A DNA stretch of 64,000 nt, taken from positions 776,501 to 840,500 of the forward strand of contig NC_135555.1 of NCBI RefSeq assembly GCF_964340395.1. Direction: 5' to 3'. The position numbers and the translations under genes were made by a program. Shown here one piece after another: positions 12,347 through 24,700 of this stretch (the first letter of the stretch is position 1; every line of letters begins with the position of its first letter). The DNA is from Glandiceps talaboti. Lineage: Eukaryota; Hemichordata; Enteropneusta; Spengelidae. The notes under the pieces were generated by a model. It searched no databases and had not been told where the DNA came from. It saw only the letters and a program-made list of their open reading frames with translations.

Positions 12347-12784
12347 CTTAGGGATGATCGCACAATGTCACACAGGCTCAATAAGCGAACATCGTTTATT
12401 ATGGGGGGGGGGGGGTCCTGGGGTCAATGTGATTGCTGAATTTCATTTTCGCATGCCTAACCAAATTTTGACAGAAAACTTCCACTCTTTCAATGATAAC
12501 AGCTTTTGTATTTACTACTGAGAGGTTGACAAGGTGATAAAAATTATAATGTGAGATATGATGCTGGGTTTCTGGTAGTATTTTAATGGGTTTACAATCA
12601 TGTTTTTATATTACATCACTTCTAGTGGTGTGACCGATACAGTTTTCATCATAGTTTACATCATACATGAATGTTAGATGTCGCATTTGTGAACATTCGT
12701 TTCAGTGGAGGGGAGGGGGTTTTGACCTAAACGAATGATGTTTGTTTAGCTTGTGTGACATTGTCATTTTGTGATCGTCCCTTA
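12347..12784. mobile_element. Candidate DNA-transposon remnant with ~50-bp inverted ends
   Basis: The left end (GGGATGATCGCACAATGTCA then CACAGGCT...AACATCGTTTATT) is matched inverted at the right end (AACGAATGATGTTTGTTTAG then CTTGTGTGACATTGTC...GATCGTCCC). Identity is about 75-80% by eye. The interior has a long G run and no coding sequence. Probably non-autonomous. Confidence 0.5.
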
Positions 12785-14256
12785 TCTGTCTACAATACAT
12801 CAGTTCCGAAAAAATGATATATTTTATCACATTTGGTACACACAAAACAAATATGGCAATGCTGTGTAAATTGATAAGATATAGACTAGACTTGCCAGCA
12901 CTGTTGAAGAAATTGTCAATACAAACACCCATTACAGGTCAATTGTCAAGAGATGAACAAATGATATAAATAAGTTCTCCAGTCAAGTCCAGTGGCTGAA
13001 ATCGGTAATACTAGCAACTTCATCATAAAGCCAGTAATCTGTTAGTCCTAAAAAAAGTATCCGGCTCACATTTCTCAAAGTGAAAGTACAACACTAATAC
13101 ACTGGGTGCAGTAAAAAGACAGTGTGTATGTGTCCTCTGACAGCAGGGATATACATTTTGATACAAGTCAAACAATGAAAATATAGCATTATATGTCATA
13201 TCTATGGTATGTTTCCAGTTCAGTGTTTGTGAAATAGTATTGATGAAATAAACTCCCCAACTTTACACTGCAACAATTTCCACTTTCTGCACATCACACT
13301 TCAATGCCAATGCCAGACTAGCATCACATTTTAGTATGAAAAATAGTTTGGGAGGGCGAGCTATAGAAAAAGTTGGTCCTCAAAAAAAGGAATAGTGTCT
13401 GATAATCCTTATAGCTCCACTGATAAGATAACTGCAATTCAAGACTACTGGATTCAAATATCAATGTAACAACCAAAGTATGATAACTTTGCAGTTTTGC
13501 TGGCATTTTTCCTCTAAATAATACAGCTTTGAATTTTTCACTATTGTATTCATACCAATAGTACACTTTGTTAGTTACAGCTCAAGTTTTCAGTCACAGA
13601 AATCCACAAAAACCCTACATTTACCAAAATTAGTGTCTGTGCTGTTCTATCTCACAGTAGGTGGAAGACCAGCAATGCATTGGAAATCATGTTTCACAGC
13701 TTAAATTTTCAGGCAGGCACAACAAATCAACTATACATTTGCAGGTAATGTTTCTCATATGATACAAATTGGTACAAGAACAGTGGTTTTTATGGTCTTA
13801 CATGTAACTTGACAGCTCTGAATTTCAAAACACCATATGATCTAATAATAGGGGAAGGATACCTCTTGGATCATACACTTATCACAGCTTTCAAAACATA
13901 CAAATAATATGACACAGTCTTACTGTCTAAAATCAAAATAATGCAAAATATTTTATTGTGTGGATTAGCTATTCACTATCTGTACACACAAAATAGAAAT
14001 TTACTGAAACACAACACCTTTGTCTAGTTTGTACAGATTAGTACAATGTGAATCTGATGCTAGCATGATATTCAATAACATCTGAGTGTACATCTAGAAT
14101 GTCAACAAACTAGAATTGTTACTTTTTCCCACTCCTTTCTTCATTGTCCACATAGTTGTATTTGATGGCAATACTCGGAACATTAGCGGTGAACTAATGA
14201 TATCAGTTAACATCAATGGACATTTCAGAGTTCACAACTACAAACAGAAACTCAAA
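12785..14256. other. Intergenic / MRPS17 3' UTR, no other gene seen
   Basis: This is AT-rich sequence with only short open frames and no protein similarity I can recognise. A minus-strand AATAAA lies at 13952-13957, about 300 bp past the MRPS17 stop, and is a reasonable polyadenylation signal for that gene. Confidence 0.5.
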
Positions 14257-14919
14257 TCAAACAGGTGTTCCTTCATTTATCGTGTTTCCCTTTTGTTCAT
14301 GCAAATTGACATCCTGTTCAAGTTGTTCTTCACTGGCATTAACTTGTTCTTCATCTAGGTAGGAGAAATGGGTACACCTCCTTCCAGTCACTGGATCTAT
14401 TGTACGGCCAATTTTGTACACTATATTTTCAAGGATATGATTAACTTCATGAGCTCTTGGGACCGGCAATTCTTTGATCAGTACAATATCTCCAGATTCT
14501 GTTTCTTCTTTAGGATCATGGACAAGAAGTTCTTTTGGAGTCTTGTAATACTGTGAAAGAATGAGATGTGTTATCTATCAACACACTAAATAACTACCAT
14601 GACCAGTTCCATGCCTAAATGAGGAAGGTGAGAGGGAAGTGATGGATTTCTCATGCATGAATCTGATGACAGAAATTGTAACTACATACTAGTATAGAGT
14701 ATAGATATCACAAAGTAATTAGGTGAAACTCTGAATTTTCGGGGATTTGGGTTTAAAAGATAGATGTATAGATAGGTTCATAGGTATGTATGTACATACA
14801 TTCACATAGACGTACGTACGTATGTACGTACGTACGTACGTACATACATACATACATACATACATACATACATACATACATACATACATACATACATACA
14901 TACATACATACATACATCC

Positions 14920-14950
<31 letters not shown>

Positions 14951-15003
14951 CATACATACATACATACATACATACATACATACATACATACATACATACA
15001 TCC

Positions 15004-15034
<31 letters not shown>

Positions 15035-15660
15035 CATACATACATACATACATACATACATACATACATACATACATACATACATACATACATACATACA
15101 TACATACATACATACATACATACATACATACATACATACATACATACATACAAAAACAAATTGGTTGTAAATGCAGTATTAATAGCTACTTATACTTGCT
15201 TGATGATTGGAACGTCATTAAATTCAAGAACAACCATTACTTAATACACCTTGGTAAACGTAATATTGGTAAAACTCGATACATTCCACTGGTAATATTA
15301 TTTAAATGTATCATCCCATACTGCCCCCATAGTACATATGTAAGCCTATACATTTGTAGGTGGTGATATTGTAAATAGCACAGGAACTCGAATCAATCTG
15401 TATGATTTTTTTATATTGTAATTTGTATAGTAAATAAGTGCCTGTGGTAAATAGCATTGAAATTTGAAATGATCTGATTCACCAAACTACAGTCTCCAAC
15501 TAAGTTAAAGCACACATGGCTGAAATGATCGAAAACATACCCTCAAAACAAATTCATCCAGTTCCAAATGTGAAACTCTGACATTTGCTGTTTGCTTTGC
15601 TGTCTTCCCGAATACTTGTCCTAAAAGAAGCCGTACAGCTTGTGGAACCTGACGGGCCAT
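14257..15660 (-). CDS. MRPS17: Mitochondrial small ribosomal subunit protein uS17m
   Basis: It is a structural protein of the mitochondrial ribosome small subunit, homologous to bacterial S17. There are two exons: 15541-15660 (ATG at 15660, 40 codons) and 14257-14550 (97 residues and TGA), joined in phase 0, giving 137 residues, close to animal orthologues. The OB-fold S17 core is clear: LLLGQVFGKTAKQTANVRVS in exon 1 and SGDIVLIKELPVPRAHEVNH in exon 2, then KIGRTIDPVTGRRC, a signature of the mitochondrial branch. The C-terminal tail is acidic and variable. An in-frame ATG 45 bp upstream (15705) is possible, but the shorter start matches the family better. The single intron holds a 0.37-kb TACA microsatellite. 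The gene is head-to-head with NECAB; the two ATGs are about 130 bp apart. Confidence 0.93.
14777..15152. repeat. (TACA)n microsatellite in the MRPS17 intron
   Basis: About 80 tetranucleotide units are interrupted by two CCT variants (near 14918 and 15001) and preceded by (GTAC)n. The 80-odd bp spacing of the two interruptions suggests internal block duplication. Long open frames on both strands here are artefacts. Confidence 0.97.
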
Positions 15661-15788
15661 GATCGAGTGAAACGCAGTAAATTCACGAATCCCACTGCAC
15701 TGCAATCACATCCAAGCAGCAAGCTCATGTGCTTCAAAGGTGAAAGTTCATTACGCGTGCGCAATACACACCAATCAGGTGCATGAAA
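15661..15788. promoter_or_regulatory. Bidirectional promoter, MRPS17 / NECAB
   Basis: Only 128 bp separate the two divergent start codons, so 5' UTRs and core promoters must overlap or abut. The interval includes the CpG-bearing stretch TTACGCGTGCGCAAT (about 15752), close to an NRF1-type palindrome (TGCGCATGCGC). That would suit a mitochondrial gene, but it is not an exact match. Confidence 0.55.
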
Positions 15789-18700
15789 ATGGCTTCGTCT
15801 ACAGAGCAGCAGAAGGGAATGTCAATATTCCTTGACGTAAGTACAGAGAAATTGCAGATTGGTTCTTTACATTAATTTAACATATACTAAAACTACAGTG
15901 TCAATAAAGATCTTCATTCAGTGTTATGTTGTACTCCCTGGTTTTAACCTCTTGTCAGTGAGTGGGTGGGCGAATAATAATACCGGGCTGCAAAGTTCCA
16001 TCTTCCTATTTTCGAAAGTAAAAAAGGTATACCTTATTACTTTCGACCGTACGTTACCCCCCCCCCCCCCGGCCTCGGAAGCGTCACGCTTTATTGGTTA
16101 AGAGCCGAAAGCACAGAAACACTGAATGCAACTCAATCTTTGATGTGGTAGATATTACTGCTCATATTGACAAGTTTGTTGTCAAACTCAGGCACTAAAC
16201 CTACCTGTATGTATAGTGGTATTTGTGGGTGTGGCTGGTAACGTAATTCTTCATTCTTCATCGTGTACTGTATCTACGCACAGAACTAATTTTTATGCCA
16301 GGCACATAAAAATAGCGGGAATGGCCACCAAAATTATGAAAAGATGCAAGATATGTTTCCTCCAATCATTAAAATAACATGTCATCAAACATGTGAACAA
16401 ACACAAATATAATTATTGGATCATTTGTTTACAATAAATATCTTTTAAGGCTAATAGATATTATAATTGTCAAAAGAAGATAAAAACAAATAGTAACAGA
16501 ACACTTATTTAAGTCATTGCTTCAAAGGTAATATTTTGTTGTATTTCTGGTTCTATTTTTTACAGGTCTTTCGTCGAGCAGATAAAAATGGTAAGCATCA
16601 TGTCTATAGTCATCTTAATTTATGCAGCTGTCATATTTTTAAGCAAATTAGTCAGTATGGAACACTAGATTACAATAGCTTTTGCAGAAAATATTGTTTT
16701 ATTTCTTTATGTAAAGATGAAAAATAGAAAAGACGACAAAACATTTTGTTTTTGTATTTCATGGCTTTTATTGACAACTTGGTGTAAGTATTACATGTAA
16801 GTTGTGACTCAGAACTTTCACAATTCTAAACAATTGTTGATACCAAATCAGGTTTCTTCATGGGTCTCTGTATGATGTTAAATATGAAGTTTTAATTAGA
16901 TTGGCTTCTTCCTCAGATGACAATGCACTGTCTCTTGAAGAATTTAAATCCTTCTTTGCTGATGGTGTTCTGAATGTGGAAGAACTGGAAAAGTTATTTC
17001 ATGACATTGATACTCATAACTCTAATAATATTGATACTGGAGAGCTATGCAGTGAGTATACATAACCATTTCATGACACTCATAACTTTAATAACATAAA
17101 TACTGGAGAGCTATGCAGTGAGTATACATAACCATTTCATAACACTCATAACACTAATAACATAAATACTGGAGAGCTATGCAGTGAGTATACATAACCA
17201 TTTCATAACACTCATAACTCTAATAACATAAATACTGGAGAGCTATGCAGTGAGTATACATAAACATTGCATGACATTCATAACTCTAATAACATAGATA
17301 CTGGAGAGCTATGCAGTGAGTATACATAAACATTTCATGACATTCATAACTTTAATAACATAAATACTGGAGAGCTATGCAGTGAGTATACATAAACATT
17401 TCATGACACTCATAACTTTGATAACATAAATACTGGAGAGCTATGCAGTGAGTATACATAACCATTTCATGACACTCATAACTTTAATAACATAGATACT
17501 GGAGAGCTATGCAGTGAGTATACATAAACATTTCATGACACTCATAACTTTGATAACATAAATACTGGAGAGCTATGCAGTGAGTATACATAACCATTTC
17601 ATGACATTCATAACACTAATAACATAGATACTGGAGAGCTATGCAGTGAGTATACATAACCATTTCATGACACTCATAACTTTAATAACATAAATACTGG
17701 AGAGCTATGCAGTGAGTATACATAAACATTTCATGACATTCATAACTTTGATAACATAAATACTGGAGAGCTATGCAGTGAGTATACATAAACATTTCAT
17801 GACACTCATAACTTTAATAACATAGATACTGGAGAGCTATGCAGTGAGTATACATAAACATTTCATGACATTCATAACTCTAATAACATAGATACTGGAG
17901 AGCTATGCAGTGAGTATACATAAACATTTCATGACATTCATAACTTTAATAACATAGATACTGGAGAGCTATGCAGTGAGTATACATAAACATTTCATGA
18001 CATTCATAACTCTAATAACATAAATACTGGAGAGCTATGCAGTGAGTATACATAAACATTTCATGACATTCATAACTTTAATAACATAGATACTGGAGAG
18101 CTATGCAGTGAGTATACATAAACATTTCATGACATTCATAACTCTAATAACATAAATACTGGAGAGCTATGCAGTGAGTATACATAAACATTTCATGACA
18201 CTCATAACTTTAATAACATAGATACTGGAGAGCTATGCAGTGAGTATACATAAACATTTCATGACATTCATAACTCTAATAACATAAATACTGGAGAGCT
18301 ATGCAGTGAGTATACATAAACATTTCATGACACTCATAACTTTAATAACATAGATACTGGAGAGCTATGCAGTGAGTATACATAAACATTTCATGACACT
18401 CATAACTTTAATAACATAGATACTGGAGAGCTATGCAGTGAGTATACATAAACATTTCATGACACTCATAACTTTAATAACATAGATACTGGAGAGCTAT
18501 GCAGTGAGTATGCATAAACATTTCATGACATTCATAACTCTAATAACATAAATACTGGAGAGCTATGCAGTGAGTATACATAAACATTTCATGACACTCA
18601 TAACTTTAATAACATAGATACTGGAGAGCTATGCAGTGAGTATACATAAACATTTCATGACATTCATAACTTTAATAACATAGATACTGGAGAGCTATGC

Positions 18701-21700
18701 AGTGAGTATACATAAACATTTCATGACACTCATAACTTTAATAACATAAATACTGGAGAGCTATGCAGTGAGTATACATAAACATTTCATGACACTCATA
18801 ACTTTAATAACATAGATACTGGAGAGCTATGCAGTGAGTATACATAAACATTTCATGACATTCATAACTCTAATAACATAGATACTGGAGAGCTATGCAG
18901 TGAGTATACATAAACATTTCATGACATTCATAACTCTAATAACATAAATACTGGAGAGCTATGCAGTGAGTATACATAAACATTTCATGACACTCATAAC
19001 TTTAATAACATAGATACTGGAGAGCTATGCAGTGAGTATACATAAACATTTCATGACACTCATAACTTTAATAACATAGATACTGGAGAGCTATGCAGTG
19101 AGTATACATAAACATTTCATGACATTCATAACTCTAATAACATAGATACTGGAGAGCTATGCAGTGAGTATACATAAACATTTCATGACATTCATAACTT
19201 TAATAACATAAATACTGGAGAGCTATGCAGTGAGTATACATAAACATTTCATGACACTCATAACTTTGATAACATAAATACTGGAGAGCTATGCAGTGAG
19301 TATACATAACCATTTCATGACACTCATAACTTTAATAACATAGATACTGGAGAGCTATGCAGTGAGTATACATAAACATTTCATGACACTCATAACTTTG
19401 ATAACATAAATACTGGAGAGCTATGCAGTGAGTATACATAACCATTTCATGACATTCATAACACTAATAACATAGATACTGGAGAGCTATGCAGTGAGTA
19501 TACATAACCATTTCATGACACTCATAACTTTAATAACATAAATACTGGAGAGCTATGCAGTGAGTATACATAAACATTTCATGACATTCATAACTTTGAT
19601 AACATAAATACTGGAGAGCTATGCAGTGAGTATACATAAACATTTCATGACACTCATAACTTTAATAACATAGATACTGGAGAGCTATGCAGTGAGTATA
19701 CATAAACATTTCATGACATTCATAACTTTAATAACATAGATACTGGAGAGCTATGCAGTGAGTATACATAAACATTTCATGACATTCATAACTCTAATAA
19801 CATAAATACTGGAGAGCTATGCAGTGAGTATACATAAACATTTCATGACATTCATAACTCTAATAACATAGATACTGGAGAGCTATGCAGTGAGTATACA
19901 TAAACATTTCATGACATTCATAACTTTAATAACATAGATACTGGAGAGCTATGCAGTGAGTATACATAAACATTTCATGACATTCATAACTTTAATAACA
20001 TAGATACTGGAGAGCTATGCAGTGAGTATACATAAACATTTCATGACATTCATAACTCTAATAACATAAATACTGGAGAGCTATGCAGTGAGTATACATA
20101 AACATTTCATGACACTCATAACTTTAATAACATAGATACTGGAGAGCTATGCAGTGAGTATACATAAACATTTCATGACACTCATAACTTTAATAACATA
20201 GATACTGGAGAGCTATGCAGTGAGTATACATAAACATTTCATGACACTCATAACTTTAATAACATAAATACTGGAGAGCTATGCAGTGAGTATACATAAA
20301 CATTTCATGACATTCATAACTCTAATAACATAAATACTGGAGAGCTATGCAGTGAGTATACATAAACATTTCATGACACTCATAACTTTAATAACATAGA
20401 TACTGGAGAGCTATGCAGTGAGTATACATAAACATTTCATGACACTCATAACTTTAATAACATAGATACTGGAGAGCTATGCAGTGAGTATACATAAACA
20501 TTTCATGACACTCATAACTTTAATAACATAGATACTGGAGAGCTATGCAGTGAGTATGCATAAACATTTCATGACATTCATAACTCTAATAACATAAATA
20601 CTGGAGAGCTATGCAGTGAGTATACATAAACATTTCATGACACTCATAACTTTAATAACATAGATACTGGAGAGCTATGCAGTGAGTATACATAAACATT
20701 TCATGACATTCATAACTTTAATAACATAGATACTGGAGAGCTATGCAGTGAGTATACATAAACATTTCATGACACTCATAACTTTAATAACATAAATACT
20801 GGAGAGCTATGCAGTGAGTATACATAAACATTTCATGACACTCATAACTTTAATAACATAGATACTGGAGAGCTATGCAGTGAGTATACATAAACATTTC
20901 ATGACATTCATAACTCTAATAACATAGATACTGGAGAGCTATGCAGTGAGTATACATAAACATTTCATGACATTCATAACTTTAATAACATAGATACTGG
21001 AGAGCTATGCAGTGAGTATACATAAACATTTCATGACATTCATAACTCTAATAACATAAATACTGGAGAGCTATGCAGTGAGTATACATAAACATTTCAT
21101 GACATTCATAACACTAATAACATAAATACTGGAGAGCTATGCAGTGAGTATACATAAACATTTCATGACATTAATTGACATTCATAACTCCAATAACATA
21201 AATACTGGAGAGCTATGCAGTGAGTATACATAAACATTTCATGACATTCATAACTCTAATAACATAAATACTGGAGAGCTATGCAGTGAGTATACATAAC
21301 CATTTCATGACACTCATAACTTTAATAACATAGATACTGGAGAGCTATGCAGTGAGTATACATAAACATTTCATGACATTCATAACTTTAATAACATAGA
21401 TACTGGAGAGCTATGCAGTGAGTATACATAAACATTTCATGACACTCATAACTTTAATAACATAGATACTGGAGAGCTATGCAGTGAGTATACATAAACA
21501 TTTCATGACACTCATAACTTTAATAACATAGATACTGGAGAGCTATGCAGTGAGTATGCATAAACATTTCATGACATTCATAACTTTAATAACATAGATA
21601 CTGGAGAGCTATGCAGTGAGTATACATAAACATTTCATGACACTCATAACTTTAATAACATAGATACTGGAGAGCTATGCAGTGAGTATACATAAACATT

Positions 21701-24700
21701 TCATGACATTCATAACTCTAATAACATAAATACTGGAGAGCTATGCAGTGAGTATACATAAACATTTCATGACACTCATAACTTTAATAACATAAATACT
21801 GGAGAGCTATGCAGTGAGTATACATAAACATTTCATGACACTCATAACTTTAATAACATAGATACTGGAGAGCTATGCAGTGAGTATACATAACCATTTC
21901 ATGACATTCATAACTCTAATAACATAGATACTGGAGAGCTATGCAGTGAGTATACATAAACATTTCATGACATTCATAACTTTAATAACATAGATACTGG
22001 AGAGCTATGCAGTGAGTATACATAAACATTTCATGACATTCATAACTCTAATAACATAAATACTGGAGAGCTATGCAGTGAGTATGCATAAACATTTCAT
22101 GACATTCATAACATAGATTCTGGAGTGCTATGCAGTGAGTTAATATAGATAAAGTGGGATTTCCTTCATCAATTAGCTTTCCACATGTTGTCAAATATAG
22201 CACAGAACTTCAAGGTGTAATTAAATAAGTTTATTGTCCATAGTGTGTACATTGAAAATTGCTTTAAGTCATGCAGATCAAAAGAGATGACATATACAAT
22301 GATCAAAACAACAACAATAACAACAACAACGACGATGGCGATGATGGCAACGACGATAATGATGACGACGAAGACTTCTACTACCACCACCACCACCACC
22401 ACTACCACTACTACTACTACTACCACTACTACTACTACCACCACCACCACTACTACTATACTACTACTACCACCACCACCACCACCATCATCACCACCAC
22501 TACTACTACTACTACAAGGATAAAAGGAAATAAAGAAATTAACACAATGACAGGCTAAAATTACTGATTATGAGTCAAAATGTTCCAAATCACTATTATT
22601 TTTCTAATGAATTATGTTTGAGGAGGGTATATTGTTCCCAATATTTTTTCTTCTTTCAGCCAGAAAGTACTCAATACTCGTCATGACCTAAGGTTTGTCA
22701 ATACTCGTCTAGCAACTTGTAGTGACAAGGTCCCACAGGTCACTCATAGTTTCCTTGGCTGAATGAAGAAAAATATTGGGAATAATATCTAATTGTCCAT
22801 TCCCCATGACTTTGTTTTTATCCACAGCTTATTTCTCTAAACACTTGGGACCATTTCAAGAGATCTTTGCAGCATTAGAAGATTTGTCTCATTCTGTTAC
22901 CAATGCCTTGCAAGTCACTGCCAAGGTTAATATATCAAATTATATGCATCAAAATTTATTGTTTACAGTACATTTTATTTTTAGCTTTTATATTAACCAT
23001 GTGATCAAGTATGACTATCAGTATTGAAATGTTTGATATCAAAACACATTGTTAAGCTTGCAAGAAGTATTAACACAAAGATTATGATGTAGAACATGCA
23101 TTTGTATTATGTAGGCCACAAATTTGTATGATGTAGGACACAATGATGTAGAACACACATTTGTATTTTGTAGGACACAATGATGTAGAACACAAATTTG
23201 TATGATGTAGGACACGGTGATGTAGAACACAAATTTGTATGATGTAGGACACAATGATGTAGAACACAAATTTGTATGATGTAGGACACAATGATGTAGA
23301 ACACAAATTTGTATGATGTAGGACACGGTGATGTAGAACACAAATTTGTATGATGTAGGACACAATGATGTAGAACACAAATTTGTATGATGTAGGACAC
23401 AAAAATGTAGAACACAAATTTGTAGGATGTAGGACACAATATGTTGTGTAATGTGATCAGAAGGATTTATAATTTAGCATTTACTAACATATAAACTATA
23501 AAATATAACATATAACATATAAAATGCATCTAAATGATGTCACAGTACTACAACATGTTATACCTGCATGTAGAGGAGGTATGACAGTAAAATTCAAAAC
23601 TCAAGTCAACAGTAACACATTCTTTTTCTCTTTACATAATTATGTAACAATGAAGTAGATTAACTGTACATAATTACCCAGACAAAACAAAGTAGTTTAC
23701 AGTCTGTTGTGTTCAATGGTCAACTTACTGTTTTTGAAGAACAAGAACAGCACGTTGGTTGACTTTTGACCTTGTGGTCACACCTAACATATTATACTGG
23801 TTCTATCATTCATTTGTATAGGATTACCCGGAAGCTTCTTTTTATGAACAATTTACAACAAGGTTTCTCCTGAAAGAGGTTTTGAATCAAGTCCAGGCTT
23901 TACAGTTTCCAGTTGATTCAGCATCAGATCATATGGAACAAGAAGCTTTAAAGGACAGGTAGAGATAACCACATTGTGTAGTAGTACATTTCTAGAGACT
24001 CGTTTGATAGGAGTAAGTTGATGGATGTTACAGCTTGTCTGAATACTGATCAACTTCTCTGTAAAGAATATTTAAAATAATCACATGAGAATATTGATTT
24101 TCATATAGTGCTTTCCCACACTGTGCTCCAAGGGCTTTATAATCATTATCATCCATGGCATGGACCTATAATAGCACAATGGCCCTTTACACATCCCCTG
24201 GGAGCAAACAATCCATGGCAGCCTGTATAGGCACATGGGAGTAAAGTATACACATAGCAACTTCTGTCCTACTAGATCCCCAATTGTATAGCTAGTTTGA
24301 CTGGGCCAGAATCATGGTTCAAATATTGCCAAAGTACTTTTTTAGCCATTCCAAAATAAATGACAGCGGTGACACTCTAACCAGCAACCTGCAGACTCTG
24401 AGCCAGTCACTGTAACTATTAGACCATTATGACATCAGATAGATTACAGTAAATAATACATGTAACCATGACATGTGTTTGTGTGTGATCTTACCAATCA
24501 GACCAGAGCAACCACAGGTAGAATTAGTTCAGACAGGTCCTTCTGCTACAGCAGGTTGGATTAAAAGAAGAGCTAAGCAGCAGCAGTATGCTACTCAAAC
24601 CAGTCTACCATATGAAGGTATGAAGTACAACGTTTGTCTGACTATAGTACTGTCAAAACAAGTTAAATGATAACTAACTGTTTTTCTTTTGAGTCAATAT

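Noticed and set aside
14719-15244. Long open frames with YVCM or HTYI repeats on both strands
   Set aside because: Direct translation of a (TACA)n microsatellite inside an intron.
15505-15705. Longer MRPS17 start at 15705
   Set aside because: In frame, but it adds 15 residues with no support from family length; kept only as an alternative.
17067-22140. Could the 66-bp array be a CRISPR array or encode tandem EF-hands?
   Set aside because: There are no unique spacers, the genome is eukaryotic, and each unit has an in-frame TAA in the frame continued from exon 3.
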